Shown here: positions 11,844 to 22,744 of the stretch, piece by piece
How the letters are laid out: each line of letters begins with the position of its first letter
Numbering within the stretch: the stretch's first letter is position 1
Origin: Rhizopus sp. PT2906
Lineage: Eukaryota; Mucoromycota; Mucoromycetes; Mucorales; Rhizopodaceae
Direction of reading: 5' to 3'
DNA: 64,000 nucleotides
Assembly: GCA_025529335.1 (NCBI GenBank)
Contig: JAMYHX010000099.1
Coordinates: 1-64,000, forward strand
Translations under genes and position numbers: made by a program
Notes under the pieces: model-generated
What the model was told of the DNA's origin: nothing
What the model saw: the letters and a program-made list of their open reading frames with translations, nothing else
The model's database searches: none

Positions 11844-11990
11844 TCAGAGCTCATCAGAAAGCCATATATACCAGTGTCACATGAGGATATTATGCAGCGT
11901 CTTCATAAAATCGTTTAAACAAAGAGACAGGAGAAACTCCGAAAGGGGGGTATGCGATGATATCATCCATAGAATAAAGCCATAATAGCC
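11844..11990 (+). repeat. Dispersed repeat family 2, copy B
   Basis: Same-strand partner of 9366-9510. The core AGTGTCACATGAGGATATTA is identical; the rest is diverged. It lies about 230 bp upstream of the small secreted peptide gene. Confidence 0.65.
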
Positions 11991-12153
11991 AACCAATGCT
12001 TTAAATCATTAGAGATATGCAAAGCACTTGTACCATTGGCCTATTAACAACCATTTCTCTTTTACCTTTAAAATTTTGCTAATGCATCTTTTGCATATTG
12101 AAAACATTTCCTTGTTTACACTATGAGAAGAAAAAGTAGGCACTTGGAATACA

Positions 12154-12161
12154 TATAAAAA
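12154..12161 (+). promoter_or_regulatory. TATA box of the secreted peptide gene
   Basis: TATAAAAA lies 63 bp upstream of the ATG at 12224, a spacing suited to a short 5' leader. A clear TATA box often marks inducible fungal genes. Confidence 0.5.
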
Positions 12162-12223
12162 GGACAGGCATATTTGTATTATTTCCTTCAAATCAGACTT
12201 TTCATAATACATTTTCCTCAAAA

Positions 12224-12637
12224 ATGCGATTCTCTTTCATCACTCTTACTTTTGCAGTTGTCTGTTTGCTTGGTTCTTCCTTGGCATCTCCAGTTTATGA
12301 CAAACGCGCCCTTGGGGGCATCGGTCAAGCTGCGAGTGAAGTTGTTGATGGAGCTAGTGAAGCTGTTGGTGGAACTGCTGGTGGAGCTGCTGGTGGAGCT
12401 GCTGGTGAAGTTCTTGAGGATGTCGGTCAAACTGCTAGTGAAGTTGCTGGTGAAACTGGTAGTGAAACTGGTGAAGCTCTTGAGGGCGTCGATCAAGCTC
12501 TTGGGAGCATCGTTGGTCGTAGTGTACCAGGTGATGACGACGGTGGTCATTTATACAAGAGAAGGCGTATACTCAAGAAAATATTGCGAGGTGCTCGCCG
12601 ATTTTCTGGTTCAAGATCGCCCAGGCCACGCATGTGA
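12224..12637 (+). CDS. Small secreted precursor with cationic C-terminal peptide
   Basis: Single exon, 137 residues. Residues 1-22 form a signal peptide (MRFSFITLTFAVVCLLGSS, then LAS). A KR site at 27-28 suits Kex2 cleavage. Residues 29-108 are a low-complexity A/G/E/S segment with loosely repeated units (GQAASEVV, GQTASEVA), acidic overall. A second dibasic site, K112-R113, precedes a 24-residue tail (114-137) with ten Arg/Lys and an amphipathic start RRILKKILRGARRF. I recognise no family. The acidic pro-part plus cationic tail resembles the layout of antimicrobial or membrane-active peptide precursors; this is inference only. It lies among transposon relics and has its own TATA box. Confidence 0.7.
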   Translation: MRFSFITLTFAVVCLLGSSLASPVYDKRALGGIGQAASEVVDGASEAVGGTAGGAAGGAAGEVLEDVGQTASEVAGETGSETGEALEGVDQALGSIVGRSVPGDDDGGHLYKRRRILKKILRGARRFSGSRSPRPRM

Positions 12638-13740
12638 TCACCATGTCTGATATTAACCAATACTTGTATGCGTTTTCATTATAAACTTTACTTTTAAAAT
12701 AAAATCAATTGTAATTCCTGAAATCTTTACATCTCTCAAATGATTTTCTTAAAGAGTATCGTATACGCCACACTCAGTTTTAGTAACAATGACACCTGGC
12801 TGGTTATTGATCTTTTTTTAAAAAAGAACGCTCTTATAGTATAATCAACACTTTATAAATAACACGTAACTTATGAATTGTAAGAAGATATAGTCTTTAG
12901 AAAAAGACTGACTTTGACTTCCATTTGTGTTCTTCTTTGGATCAAAAGTAAGGTCAGCTTCAGCTAACCCTGAGGTATGTTGCATTATGAACAACTTTTT
13001 GTAAGAAACTGATTATAGTATTGTATATCACAGTCGAAACTAACCTGATTCCAGCTGAGGGAGTGGTTTAGTTCTTACCTAACTTGATCTTTCTTGCTTT
13101 CCTCTTCCCTTGACGCCTTCTGGAGCCAATTATCGCTGACCATACCCAAGATGCACGCTTTTGTTAATATATGAAAGTGTTTACTCGCTTTTTTTGCTTC
13201 TCTTTTAGTACAGTATTTAGCATCAATGTAATAACTGATGTACTAAGCATTTATATTTTATTCTTTTGCGTCTGGTAAGTTCTTATTCATATCATTTGTC
13301 TATTTGTGCGTGAATGATATCTGAATGAAGCGTGCAAGTAGTCGTTATGGAAGGATGCAAAATAAATTATGAGCCGTATCAATTTGAATCGATCTTTAAA
13401 AACCATAAAAGGTGTAGCAGCAAAACACGATGCTGACACGTACGCAGTTAGGTAGTACATGTTAAGGATCACCTTTCATATGCCATTATAGCTCATTTAA
13501 ATCATTTATGTTCACCTCAAAACAACTTTCATATACAGTTGAAGGGGGCCAATGCTTTATCAAATGTGTAGTGAGAATAACTGTTGATAATTTGTACTAG
13601 TCAAGAAATCTTTCTTAAAACTGCTGAGCCCATCTTTATACCACGTCTAAGCATGAGTCACCATCTGATTTGAAATAGATGACACCCCTTAAGCAACAGC
13701 TTGAAAGGAGGAAAACATGAAATGTGTAAACTTTTACAGC
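12638..13740. other. Gene-free spacer
   Basis: AT-rich DNA following the peptide gene. I see no coding region, RNA gene or clear repeat. Confidence 0.6.
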
Positions 13741-13962
13741 TAATCAAAGGTTTCCAAGAGTATTTCATCCAAACCATAGTTTTCAGCTCCAAGAGCATAC
13801 TTAAGCTCATGAAGGTTCAGGCCTGTCAGAGCTTGCGCTCATTTTAGAATAGTGTCCGTTCCATACAGCAATTGGGTGTTCTAAAGTTCTCACAGGAGGC
13901 TATGTCATACTTTTATACACCTCTGCTTGTGCAACAGTGTATAATTCGTCAAAGGATGACAT
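13741..13962 (-). pseudogene. Degenerate coding remnant of unknown family
   Basis: The minus strand reads MSSFDELYTVAQAEVYKSMT, stop, RTLEHPIAVWNGHYSK, and after a frame change LNLHELKYALGAENYGLDEI and LLETFD before a stop. The amino-acid composition and the clean ending look coding, but frame changes and an internal stop break it. I do not recognise the family. Confidence 0.35.
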
Positions 13963-15467
13963 TTGCTCTTAATAAGTCACTGTTTTATATACATTTATAC
14001 AAATGGGCCTGTGCACCCAATAAACCAACATGATCAACCCTATGTGGAAGAATATACTTTAAGCTTTGGAATCAACCACTACAAGGTACAATGAGCGGAG
14101 TCATTGAGTCGACAAAAGGAATCAGCCATACCATTCTTTGCCCACGGTATGATAAAAGTAAAACCTAAATGGACGACAGCGGGGGAGAGTCGGATATGAG
14201 TTTAGGCATAAGAGAAAATCAAGTAATGTATAGCCTCTGTGGAATATCTGAGATACGTTTAATGTCGTCACCTAATCTTTATCCTATATCGCAACACCCA
14301 GTAATCCGGAATATAAGGTAGTCATAAGATAAGCAATAAAAGATAGGACACACAGATCGACAATATCTTTTGATCATGACCAGGATGATCAGTTCTTTTC
14401 CTTACTGAAATGTTTGTGTGTGTCGACACTTTGTACATTCAAGAGCTCCCAATGTCAATGTTAAGAGGGCGAATAAGGCAAGGGTGGACGAGGCGCAGTT
14501 TCAGGAACAAAAGGTCCATCCTTCTTTTGCTACACAAATCCATGAAATTTACAAGTGGCCCCGTGTGAATACGGTTGGTGGGAAATGTCTGTGGAGGCCC
14601 TTTGGTCCCTAATACGGATGAAGTCGGACTCGAGTACCAATGAGTCCACACAAACTCTCACGGTTTTATTCTGATGATAAATATGGTAAAGGTATCACGA
14701 GATGAAGCTTTGGAATAAAGGGAAACATCAGTGTCCTAATTAAAATGTGAACAAGAGGTGTGACAGTTTCTATAGAAATGATGGTACTTTATAAAGTGGG
14801 AGGAAAGGTCGAAAAAAGGAAAGAAAGAAAAAAAAAGCTAAAAAGATAGCAGTGTAACCTTTTTGGCTGGACCCTTTTGTCCCTACTTTTAAGCACGGTA
14901 ACCAATTAGGAAGTCATTACTGGGAAAAAGACTGAATAAGAATAAAAAAGCGGGGTAGCTGCACAGCGGGTAACTAAAAAAAATTTTTTATTCTAATCTT
15001 TTTATATTCATTTTGCGCTATTTTAGAACGAAATGGGTTCTTATTTTATTGTTCAACAAATAAAAAATGATTTACTTAAAATAGATCAAATGAATGAAAG
15101 AAGAGAAAAAGAAAGTGATGAAGGATGGAAAAAAGGGGTGCTCTTTAAGAGTATATTACAAAGGCTTCATTTGACTCTGCTATTTTAGAGATAGTTTCAC
15201 GATATTTATTACTAAAAGCAATTCAGTTGGTCAACTGGATAACCGGGAAATATCTACCAATTGGGACCAGTGCTGAATCGGAAAATTTGGACAATCAAGG
15301 TTTTCCAGCTCTTTTTTTTTATATGTGTGTCCATTATTTTATTTACTTGCGGGAAATTGTGACGAGCGTTGTATGACTTAGCAAAGCATTTGTGTCTGCC
15401 CATATGAAAGGACCCGTTGTTCCCTACTTTTTCTTTCTTTCTTTCTCTTTTTTATATTATTCTTTAC
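13963..15467. other. Spacer with one weak ORF
   Basis: No supported gene. A 64-codon plus-strand frame at 14418-14612 (with VHPSFATQIHEIYKWPRVNT) may be another relic, but nothing confirms it. The last 600 bp are A/T-run rich and form the upstream region of the WRKY-like gene. Confidence 0.4.
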
Positions 15468-16503
15468 ATGATGTGCGGCAATACTTCCCTTCTCTTATCT
15501 AAAGGCTCTAGACCCTCTGCACCCTACTCCAATCGATTACTTACATCCCTTTGGGGTACACAGACAATCAAAGACTTATCGAGTGCTTGTTCTTTATCTA
15601 TTGAAAAAGCCATTCAAGTCTATGGCTCACAACCAGAGCTCCTTAGTCTAATCTTGTCTAGCAAAGTAGAAGAAGACCGTCGAAAGGCAGAGGAAGCTAA
15701 ACTACGTCAAAAGGAGATTGATTATATGCTTCATCAACAACAAAAAAAGAAAGATAAACCCACCAAGCCCATGCCTATGCTGCCCCATATCCCACAGAAA
15801 AGGGGAGATTCAATTCAGCCTTTGAAAGCCTCAACGCATTCCACGGATTCAACATTACCACCGTTACACATCAAGTCTTCCTACTCATCTCCGTGGAATC
15901 ATCGTACCAATGAAACGACAAGAAAGACAAGCATTGATATGCTTCTCATTTCCGAGCACGATCCAGATCTCAAATTGCCTGAGCTTTCAATTCCTTCTTC
16001 CCGTTCTTCTACCAACACAGCCACCTCCACAGAAGACAATAGCCAATTAGAGTAAGTCGCTAGACATCTGTTCCTTTGTAGTATGCATAACTTATACATG
16101 AAATAGATATAAACGTCCTCGCTCGTATTCGGAAGGATACGATCCTGCTGCCGGTTCAGCTTCTTCAAACGAGACGAATACAAAAAGACGCAAGCGTGAA
16201 ATTCAAGCCATCACAACCATCATCGAAACCAAAGAGTTTCCTTACAGCGATGATTACTTGTGGAAGAATAATGGCAATACAGTTCATAAAAAGACTGGAT
16301 TCAAAAGCATTTATTACAAGTGTTCCAATGGTGCAAAGGTAAGAACATATAAAGTTTATTGAATATCACACACTCATTTCCGCTCTTAGGGATGTCCTGT
16401 AAACAAGACTGTCACTTTTAAAGATAATGGAGAATACTTGATTAAATATAGAGGAGAACATTTGGCAGAGTGCCATAGAATTAAGCGCATTACAGACCTT
16501 TAG
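15468..16503 (+). CDS. WRKY-GCM1/FLYWCH-like zinc-finger protein
   Basis: Exons 15468-16051, 16107-16338 and 16390-16503 join in phase (309 residues; a second ATG follows immediately). The N-terminal two thirds are charged and Ser/Pro-rich, with a helical KVEEDRRKAEEAKLRQKEID stretch. The C-terminal 75 residues carry YLWKNNGN, SIYYKCSNGAKGCPVNKTV and KYRGEHLAEC. This is the order of a WRKY/FLYWCH-type zinc finger: C-x6-C-x21-H, then Cys/His. These domains bind DNA, so a transcription factor is likely, probably nuclear (KRRKR at the domain edge). A phase-0 intron splits the two zinc Cys residues. Targets are unknown. Confidence 0.72.
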
Positions 16504-16727
16504 ATTCCCTCTCTCATGTGTGTATATATATATTTATATTTATTTAGTATACCCTTTTTTCTCTCTCCTTTATATATTTCCTAGTTACCTTAACAGGTAG
16601 TCATCATCACTTTTTTTTTTTTAAAAATGTAAATAAATATTGTAACATCTCTACGTAACAGGTGATAATAGTTTGTTTTTATCACCTTTTTTTTTCCATT
16701 TTTTCTCTTTTTTGCTCTTTTTTATTA

Positions 16728-16925
16728 ATGATCAACAGACCAAACCACGTTATTCAAAACCAAAGACATTTTCAAGCATCCACTCCGGTCCCTCTTTGGT
16801 TAAAAGGAAAGCGGGACAAGTTGTTCGCATCTATCGTCTTTGTTGGTCTTACCGTTGGGGTTTTAGGTGCTGTTGAGGGAACAATAAGGTACTTGCTACA
16901 TAAAAAAAGAAGAAGAAGAAGCTAA
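16728..16925 (+). CDS. COX7: Cytochrome c oxidase subunit 7/7A-like
   Basis: 65 residues. The N-terminal VIQNQRHFQASTPVPLW resembles the VIxxQKxFQxST-PLW block of yeast Cox7 and animal COX7A. A single membrane helix (FASIVFVGLTVGVLGAVEG) follows, then a basic end. Cox7 is a one-helix nuclear-encoded subunit of complex IV in the mitochondrial inner membrane. The start at 16728 lies just before the conserved block. The basic tail KKRRRRS is longer than usual, so a missed splice near 16889 is possible. Confidence 0.7.
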   Translation: MINRPNHVIQNQRHFQASTPVPLWLKGKRDKLFASIVFVGLTVGVLGAVEGTIRYLLHKKRRRRS

Positions 16926-16968
16926 TACTCTTTTATTAAAGAATGGTTCGAGGAAAGAAATAAATAAC

Positions 16969-18068
16969 TTATTGTTCAATATTGTTTTCTGTTGTCTGTA
17001 GCTTATTGGCCTTAGACCACCTTAACCCGCATGCGTTACATAAACTATTCCGAAAAGTGTGTTTAGTTGTTTAATAAAAACTAGGTGATTTCTATTTTTT
17101 ACGTCTTTGGCCCTTTGGGACCTCGTCGCCATTCAGGGGCATCCGTTCGGCCACAGTCGGTACAGATACGTGGTTGATCATCAGTACCTCTTCTCTATAG
17201 AATGTATTAGAACCATCATTTATAGTGCATTTTATATTACTTTTTTGCCAACTTTGAGTTTATTTGTCTCGTTGGTTGCTTCATCACCAATTTCAGGAGG
17301 ATACGTCGTATTGAAGAGCTCACCTTCGAGGCCCATTGAGATACCTCGAGAGCGCTCACCAAGGTCAAATTGGAGACCTGTAAACAGATTGACTGATTCG
17401 GCTACACCAAACGAGTTAAGCACACCTTGAGTATACACATTTGGGTTAGATACAGCAGTAAAGAGCTGTTCAAAGTCTTCCTCAAAGTCATCGTATTCAT
17501 CCTCCTGGGGTACTTGTGGTACAGTAACAGCCGTCTTTTTGGCAGCCTGAGCTTTAGCCAACTGAAGCTTACGCCTGAGGATTTCATTTTCCATCTTGAC
17601 ATTCAAGAAGGCATCCATCGTACGTGTCATCTCTGTAGGCACACTACGCGCCGATCCAAAGAATGCATTTTTATAAAAGTGGCCGCGAATCTCTAAAGTG
17701 ACGTGCTTACCATCCTTACGGAGGAATCGGAGGGTCGATCGCAGGATGGATCCGTTTGTGTGAGCCAGACGGAACTCTCGTGTGAAGACATCAATGTCAT
17801 CCACATGAATGAATTCTTTAAAGTTACGGCCCATCAATTCGCCTTGTTGGTAGCCGAGAAACTCTCGAGAGGCTGGAGAGCAAAAGAGAATGTTGAAATC
17901 CAAAGATAAGACATGAATGATATCACGGAGCTCTTCTAAAATGTTTTGTGACCAATTCTTGCGACGTGTAAACTCGTGTGGTCCAGAAGGAACACTTGTT
18001 TGTGTTGATCGTGCAGTTAGAGCTTGAGATGCCAAATTGCTAATCTCAACTACTTGACTGCTGTCCAT
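16969..18068 (-). CDS. wc-2: White collar-2 type PAS/GATA photoresponse factor
   Basis: Exons 18068-17241, 17194-17103 and 17044-16969 join in phase (331 residues). A single PAS domain (about 45-140: IIHVLSLDFNILFCSP, GYQQGELMGRNFKEFIHVDD) is followed by a coiled, Q/E-rich middle. A GATA finger at the C-terminus reads CTDCGRTDAPEWRRGPKGPK, then TLCNACGLRW, giving C-x2-C-x18-C-x2-C as in WC-2. The finger is encoded across two short 3' exons. It lacks the LOV cysteine motif, as expected for WC-2. In fungi WC-2 pairs with the blue-light receptor WC-1; Mucoromycota usually carry several copies. The GTAATA donor of intron 1 was preferred over GTTGGC; both keep frame. Confidence 0.9.
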
Positions 18069-18194
18069 ATTAAATATATTAAAATGAAAGAAAAAGAGCG
18101 ATAAATGATCAACTAACAACGAGGGGGGACTATTTTATATGGAGTACCAATGTTTTTTATTTTTTTTTATTCTTTTTTGTTCTATTCTCCCAGC

Positions 18195-18413
18195 CTAAAA
18201 CATGGCTGTAAGGTCAAAAAGCAAAGTTCTTTTCACTCGTTTACTCCGTTCAAATAATGCTGTGATATGTGCAACATCGTCGTCCTGAATTTGTTTGTTT
18301 GTAATTTTTGATAGCAGTGTTGTTCTAGAAAAACAAAAGGAGTTGCTTTTTTGATGCAATAAATAAACGCATTCGGCTTCTTTACAAGATGAGATTAAGC
18401 AAAGTAAAGCCAT
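18195..18413 (-). CDS. Small ORF, uncertain
   Basis: 72 codons. The segment TTLLSKITNKQIQDDDVAHI then TALFERSKRV faintly resembles the C-terminal helical end of RuvB-like ATPases, but nothing else of that family is nearby. It could be a relic or a chance frame between wc-2 and GPN1. Confidence 0.2.
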   Translation of the reverse strand: MALLCLISSCKEAECVYLLHQKSNSFCFSRTTLLSKITNKQIQDDDVAHITALFERSKRVKRTLLFDLTAMF

Positions 18414-18436
18414 TTCTATTATGTTTGTCTAGTGTA

Positions 18437-18474
<38 letters not shown>

Positions 18475-18572
18475 AAGGCGTATCGGATGCCTAATTGTCC
18501 AGTAAAAGCTGCTGGCTTTTTTATATTTTTTTTTTTTTTTTTGTTATACATTCAACATAGATCTTTCACACA

Positions 18573-19947
18573 ATGTCTTCTGCTGATAACACTCCTCCTC
18601 CAACTACACCTGAACAACCTGCAACAGACAAGAAACAACCACCTGTCATTCTTTGCATCGGCATGGCTGGTTCAGGAAAGACTACTTTCATGCAGGTAAA
18701 TCTTTTATAAAGAGAGCTTTTGATCAGAACATTAACAATTGACTGTAGAGAATTAATGCATATTTGCATGAGAAAAAGACACCACCTTATGTATTAAATC
18801 TTGATCCTGCAGTATCTTCACTTCCATTCACTGCAAACATTGACATTCGAGACACTGTGAATTATAAAGAAGTCATGAAACAGTAAGACGATTACTAATA
18901 TAAAAAGTTCTCGAGTATTGATCATATGTAGGTATAATCTTGGGCCCAATGGTGGTATTCTTACTAGTCTGAACTTGTTTACAACCAAGTTTGATCAAGT
19001 GCTTAATCTTATCGCCAAGAGATCTGACAGTGTTAGGTAAGATCAGCTTTTAATCGGCATATTCAAATAGTAAACCCTTTTGGTAGTAACGTCTTGGTCG
19101 ATACACCCGGTCAAATTGAAATCTTTACTTGGTCTGCCTCTGGTGCCATCATCACAGACACACTGGCTGCGACTTATCCTACAATGATTGCCTACATTAT
19201 CGACACACCACGCACGACATCACCCGCCACCTTTATGAGCAATATGCTGTACGCGTGTAGTATTCTCTATAAAACAAAATTACCCTTCATCTTGGTGTTC
19301 AACAAGACGGATGTTGTCTCGCATGATTTTGCAGTCGAATGGATGACAGACTTTGAAAAGTTCCAACTGGCCCTCAGTCAAGATACAACTTATATGAGCA
19401 GTTTGATGTCTTCGATGAGTTTGGTGCTCGATGAATTCTACAATCACTTGAAAGTGATCGGTGTCTCTGCTGTTACGGGTGCAGGTATTGATGACTTCTT
19501 TAAGGCGGTTGAAGAAGCAGCACAAGAGTATGAAGTAGAATATAAACCAGAAATCGAAAGAATGATTCGAGAAAAGGTAAATGATTGCAATAAGAAAGGG
19601 ATATCATATTAACTCGTTTGATCAGATGGCTAAAGAAGAAAAGAATCGTGAACAGCAGTTGAATAAGCTGATGAGAGATATGAAGGTCTCAAAGGGATCT
19701 GAAGTGCTTTCATCAAATGATTGTAAGTCATTCAATTACGCACATTTGATCATGATATTTACATCATTTTGTTTTAGATGATGAAAGATGGGAAGACGCA
19801 GAAGAAGAAGAAGAAGAAGAAGATTATGAAAGCGAAGAAGAAAATCCACTGCCAAGTGCGTCTAAGTATCCACCATCAAAAGCTCAAAGGGTAGAAGATG
19901 AAAAATTCAAAAAGTGGTTATCAAAGACTAAAGAAAGCACAATATAA
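18573..19947 (+). CDS. GPN1: GPN-loop GTPase 1 (NPA3/XAB1)
   Basis: Exons 18573-18695, 18749-18882, 18932-19036, 19087-19576, 19626-19722 and 19778-19947 join in phase (372 residues). Walker A is GMAGSGKTTF (about 29-38). The GPN loop NLGPNGG lies at about 88-94, the switch is VDTPGQIE, and the base-recognition motif is FNKTDVV. The C-terminal tail is acidic (a run of Glu near 325) and then basic, as in the family. GPN1 with GPN3 assists assembly and nuclear import of RNA polymerase II. The stop codon lies only 25 nt from that of the convergent SKP1 gene. Confidence 0.95.
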
Positions 19948-19972
19948 TAAAAAATAGAACTTTATTGCCATT

Positions 19973-20634
19973 TTATCGGTCTTCTGCCCATTCCTATATA
20001 AAGAGAGTCAATAAAAAAACAATACGTGTGTAGTCAATACTTACATTCTCCTTCTTGATTTGAGCTTCCTCTTCTGGCGTAAAGTCATTGGTAATATTGA
20101 ACGTCTTTCTGATCTCTTCTGCAGTTTTGCCTTTGATCATATTTGCCACAGTCTTACAACCAACCTCTAAAAGGGGTTTGATATCAAGGTAGTTGGCAGC
20201 CTATGGTACAGTTTAGATACACACGCCTCCCTTCTGTTAAAATACTTGCCATGATAATATCAAATAATGTTTCTTGATCAACTTCCATGTATTTTTGATC
20301 CCATTCATCGATATCCGTAGTACGTCTTTCTTGGTCGTCTTGGGTCATAGGATCGTCTCGGTGGTGAGTGCACCATTCGATAACCTTTTTTTTATTAGCT
20401 TTATTCATCCCTACATGTGTTTAATTTACCTTGGCCAAAACTTTAGCATTGACATTAGGAAGAGGAATAGGAGCATCTGAATCACCAATGTCTGTAAGAA
20501 AAAGTTAGCTTCTTGTTAAATATTTAGTGTAGTTTTTTACCTTCAAGCATATTCTTGATCAAAACTGAGCGTTGTGCGACTTCCTTTTCGACTTCAAACT
20601 CTTCATTGTCAGAACTTAAAAGAATAACACTCAT
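19973..20634 (-). CDS. SKP1: SKP1, SCF ubiquitin ligase adaptor
   Basis: Five exons (20634-20541, 20491-20430, 20384-20250, 20200-20045, 19993-19973) give 155 residues. Diagnostic parts are the POZ fold start VILLSSDNEEFEVEKEVA, WCTHHRDDP, and the C-terminal box-binding helices AANYLDIKPLLEVGCKTVAN, KTAEEIRKTFNI and EEEAQIKKEN with a short WAEDR end. Skp1 links F-box proteins to Cul1; an F-box gene lies at 30497-31709. The third intron starts with GCAAGT instead of GT, because only this junction gives DIIM-AANYLD. The last coding exon is 21 nt. Convergent with GPN1. Confidence 0.95.
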
Positions 20635-22744
20635 CTTATTTTATGTTTATTTCGGTTTAAAATGAAACAAAAAGGAAAAACGTAGAAAAATGAAATGTGT
20701 GGTGAGCTGAGAGAAAGAGAGAGAGAGTACGCGCCAATATGCTGACTTTGAAAAATTGTGACGTGTTTTGCAACAGAATACTAGTAGGAAAAGAGGTATG
20801 AACTACTAAGCCCTTGTTTAAGGTATCTTTGCTATTAATAACCAATCTCTTTATGTGACCTGATACTAAGCTTTGCGCAAGCAATGGTACCAACTTCTTT
20901 TAAGCTGAGCTTCAGAAGACAGTTTCACATGGTGTTTTTTTTTTTTTTTTTTTTTACAATGAACGTGTGCTGAGCTATTCTTTTAACCTCACGATTTCTC
21001 ATAATAAATGGCATCGTATATCTAGAAGCAGGGATTGTGTGAGTTTAAGAAAGTGGACATTCTTAATAAAACTGTATGCAGCACTTGTTCATGAAGGGAG
21101 CTAGTAAAGGTAACACAAGAGTATCTATTTTCTGCTATTAAAAGGGTAAGAGAAAATTACTTGTTGAATCAAGTAGTAATATTGGAAAACATAAATCTCA
21201 CAACAAACATCAAGTCAAGCCACATGCACCTCTAAACAGAAAGAAGAGGCATAACAAAAAGAGTAGCAAAATGTTCAAGAGGATTGAGTATAAAGCAAAT
21301 TTGCTTTTTAAAAGAACGTAAAACAAGTTGCATTGAAATTTACCTGTACCGAGAGAAAATGTTTGCTGCACGCTCAACGTACAGACGATGTTAGGCCTAA
21401 AAGGTAATAAACAGATACATCTAGAAATGAGTTTGTTTTCTTTGTAAAGTTGCAATCATTGTCTAGCCACCTGCAGCCTAAGAACTAGAGTAAGAGGACC
21501 ATATTAATGCGAAAGATAATGGAAATCATTTATTTTAAAGAATATTCCTCAAAAGAGCAAATTTTAATAACTTCCATATAGCTTCATTTTCTATCATTTA
21601 ACCCTTTAACAGAAGAATATAAAGCACGTAGTATCATCTTATGAGTGTCTAATTCTCACTATGAAACATGTCTTGTCTTTAATAGAGGCATTGCTCGGTT
21701 TTTCGATTTATAGGCATATATTTATGTTTAACAAGAAAAGAAGCACCTGAAAATTGTAAATAAGCATATACATTTATTTAAAAGGTTAAAAATAACAACT
21801 AATTTTGCTGATATAAATAAGCAAGATAAGTAGGCCATGAATCAAAGTTGTGAGGTTGGAAGACGAGAAGATCATAAAAGCAAAGTCAATATGAGACACA
21901 TAATTAAAAGATATAATAGATATAAAAATTTTGATGCTATTGAGAATCTAGTTAGGAAAAAGACAAATGATCAGATTGCTATAATACAAGAAAAGCAGAA
22001 TTAACAATTAGAATAAAATACGTATATCATAACTTGTCTGATGCATTCCTAAATAAAAAAATATAAAAAAGGAAATGAATTTACCGCAGATTATTGCACG
22101 CTTTGGTGTTATTGAAAATACAAAAGAAAAGAAAAAAATAGACATAATTAGTATTAAAATTTGATAATTGCATTAAATGTAAATAACGGCTTTTTTTTTT
22201 AAAAAAAAAAAAATAATCAACAAGAGAAATGGTTGCTTTACTTGATGCTTGATCAAGTCTTTCAAAAAGAAGCTGAAGATTCAGTTTTGCTCTTTTGGTA
22301 ATCATGTATATTGACTATTGTAGTGGAGTCGCATGTGAGAGTGTATGTAAGCAAACCTCATTTAATTCTGTTGGGGGAAGATTACATAGTTTTATAACTT
22401 TATCAAAAGAAGAGAAAAAAGAAATCATTTATTTTTAACTTTTATCAATGAGCAAAAAGCAAGCTAGTACAAGTTTAGTAAATAGAAATTAGCGTCCTGC
22501 CCTGATCGATATTTGGCACACAGTCACCCCTATATTTTCATTTTTATGCAGCTTGCTTGCTTTCTAGTAAAGTGCTTGCGGACAAGTGGTAAAAAAAAAA
22601 AAAAAAAGTTTCTTCCTTACCTCTTCCTACCTTTTTCTTTCGACTTGTGCTCATTTTGTGATAAAAATAGAAAAATATATAGTTTTTATAGATAATTGAT
22701 ATAAATAAATAGATTAACAATGAGAGGCTATCCTGTTTATTAAA
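20635..22744. other. 2.1-kb gene-free spacer
   Basis: AT-rich DNA between the divergent 5' end of SKP1 and the 3' end of the NAPE-PLD gene. Poly-T at 20937-20955 and runs of A/T near 22190-22212 and 22590 are the only structure. I see no coding frame of more than about 80 codons with protein-like composition. Confidence 0.6.

Larger units (their letters stand above)
10626..12150. other. Gene-free spacer with repeat copies
   Basis: AT-rich DNA without a credible coding region. It contains repeat family 1 copy B (11443-11595) and repeat family 2 copy B (11844-11990). The open frames seen here are short and unrelated to known families. Confidence 0.6.

Noticed and set aside
12218..12550. Long antisense ORF opposite the secreted peptide gene (Ser/Thr/Asn-rich)
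   Set aside because: It is the reverse-strand shadow of the repetitive GCT/GGT/GAA codons; no start context or signal peptide.
20657..22440. Several 70-80 codon ORFs in the 20.6-22.7 kb spacer
   Set aside because: Low-complexity, hydrophobic or Lys/Phe-rich frames expected by chance in AT-rich DNA; no splice support.
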